From Loxodes magnus (taxonomy: Eukaryota; Ciliophora; Karyorelictea; Loxodida; Loxodidae), in contig CAMPDV010000856.1 in the NCBI GenBank assembly GCA_946699065.1, positions 105,066-169,065 of the forward strand: 64,000 nucleotides of DNA, read 5' to 3'. Position numbers and translations under genes: made by a program. Shown in pieces: positions 59,201-62,200 of this stretch. The notes below the pieces were generated by a model. That model was not told the origin of the DNA. It saw nothing but the letters and a program-made list of their open reading frames with translations, and made no database searches. The stretch's first letter is position 1. Every line of letters begins with the position of its first letter.

Positions 59201-62200
59201 CCGTCTAATCTCCACTTCCCGATACGATGAACTCTGAATCACTGGATATAGCCACAGCACATACCTAATGTGTGTGACCACTCATGGTCTTACAGGTACC
59301 TGTCTTGACGTCCCATAGTCTCACCGTCTAATCTCCACTTCCCGATACGATGAACTCTGAATCACTGGATATAGCCACAGCATATACATAACTAGTGTGA
59401 CCACTCATGGTCTTACAGGTACCTGTCTTGACGTCCCATAGTCTCACCGTCTAATCATAACTTCCCGATACGATGAACTCTGAATCACTGGATATAGTCA
59501 CAGCACATACCTAATGTGTGTGACCACTCATGGTCTTACAGGTACCTGTCTTGACGTCCCATAGTCTCACCGTCTAATCTCCACTTCCCGATACGATGAA
59601 CTCTGAATCACTGGATATAGCCACAGCATATACATAACTAGTGTGACCACTCATGGTCTTACAGGTACCTGTCTTGACGTCCCATAGTCTCACCGTCTAA
59701 TCATAACTTCCCGATACGATGAACTCTGAATCACTGGATATAGCCACAGCACATACCTAATGTGTGTGACCACTCATGGTCTTACAGGTACCTGTCTTGA
59801 CGTCCCATAGTCTCACCGTCTAATCTGCACTTCCCGATACGATGAACTCTGAATCACTGGATATAGCCACAGCATATACATAACTAGTGTGACCACTCAT
59901 GGTCTTACAGGTACCTGTCTTGACGTCCCATAGTCTCACCGTCTAATCATAACTTCCCGATACGATGAACTCTGAATCACTGGATATAGCCACAGCATAT
60001 ACATAACTAGTGTGACCACTCATGGTCTTACAGGTACCTGTATTGACGTCCCATAGTCTCACCGTCTAATCATAACTTCCCGATACGATGAACTCTGAAT
60101 CACTGGATATAGCCACAGCATATACATAACTAGTGTGACCACTCATGGTCTTACAGGTACCTGTCTTGACGTCCCATAGTCTCACCGTATAATCTGCACT
60201 TCCCGATACGATGAACTCTGAATCACTGGATATAGCCACAGCATATACCTAATGTGTGTGACCACTCATGGTCTTACAGGTACCTGTCTTGACGTCCCAT
60301 AGTCTCACCGTCTAATCATAACTTCCCGATACGATGAACTCTGAATCACTGGATATAGTCACAGCACATACCTAATGTGTGTGACCACTCATGGTCTTAC
60401 AGGTACCTGTCTTGACGTCCCATAGTCTCACCGTATAATCTGCACTTCCCGATACGATGAACTCTGAATCACTGGATATAACCACAGCATATACCTAATG
60501 TGTGTGACCACTCATGGTCTTACAGGTACCTGTCTTGACGTCCCATAGTCTCACCGTCTAATCTCCACTTCCCGATACGATGAACTCTGAATCACTGGAT
60601 ATAACCACGGCATATACATAACTAGTGTGACCACTCATGGTCTTACAGGTACCTGTCTTGACGTCCCATAGTCTCACCGTCTAATCTCCACTTCCCGATA
60701 CGATGAACTCTGAATCACTGGATATAACCACGGCATATACATAACTAGTGTGACCACTCATGGTCTTACAGGTACCTGTCTTGACGTCCCATAGTCTCAC
60801 CGTATAATCTGCACTTCCCGATACGATGAACTCTGAATCACTGGATATAGCCACAGCATATACCTAATGTGTGTGACCACTCATGGTCTTACAGGTACCT
60901 GTCTTGACGTCCCATAGTCTCACCGTATAATCTGCACTTCCCGATACGATGAACTCTGAATCACTGGATATAGCCACAGCACATACATAATGTGTGTGAC
61001 CACTCATGGTCTTACAGGTACCTGTCTTGACGTCCCATAGTCTCACCGTCTAATCTCCACTTCCCGATACGATGAACTCTGAATCACTGGATATAGCCAC
61101 AGCATATACATAACTAGTGTGACCACTCATGGTCTTACAGGTACCTGTCTTGACGTCCCATAGTCTCACCGTATAATCTCCACTTCCCGATACGATGAAC
61201 TCTGAATCACTTGATATAGCCACAACATATACAGAATTAGTGTGACCACTCATGGTCTTACAGGTACCTGTCTTGACGTCCCATAGTCTCACCGTCTAAT
61301 CTCCACTTCCCGATACGATGAACTCTGAATCACTGGATATAGCCACAGCATATACATAACTAGTGTGACCACTCATGGTCTTACAGGTACCTGTCTTGAC
61401 GTCCCATAGTCTCACCGTATAATCTCCACTTCCCGATACGATGAACTCTGAATCACTGGATATAGCCACAGCATATACATAACTAGTGTGACCACTCATG
61501 GTCTTACAGGTACCTGTCTTGACGTCCCATAGTCTCACCGTATAATCTCCACTTCCCGATACGATGAACTCTGAATCACTGGATATAGTCACAGCACATA
61601 CCTAATGTGTGTGACCACTCATGGTCTTACAGGTACCTGTCTTGACGTCCCATAGTCTCACCGTCTAATCTCCACTTCCCGATACGATGAACTCTGAATC
61701 ACTGGATATAGCCACAGCACATACCTAATGTGTGTGACCACTCATGGTCTTACAGGTACCTGTCTTGACGTCCCATAGTCTCACCGTCTAATCTGCACTT
61801 CCCGATACGATGAACTCTGAATCACTGGATATAGTCACAGCACATACCTAATGTGTGTGACCACTCATGGTCTTACAGGTACCTGTCTTGACGTCCCATA
61901 GTCTCACCGTCTAATCTCCACTTCCCGATACGATGAACTCTGAATCACTGGATATAGCCACAGCACATACCTAATGTGTGTGACCACTCATGGTCTTACA
62001 GGTACCTGTCTTGACGTCCCATAGTCTCACCGTATAATCTCCACTTCCCGATACGATGAACTCTGAATCACTGGATATAGTCACAGCACATACCTAATGT
62101 GTGTGACCACTCATGGTCTTACAGGTACCTGTCTTGACGTCCCATAGTCTCACCGTCTAATCTTAACTTCCCGATACGATGAACTCTGAATCACTGGATA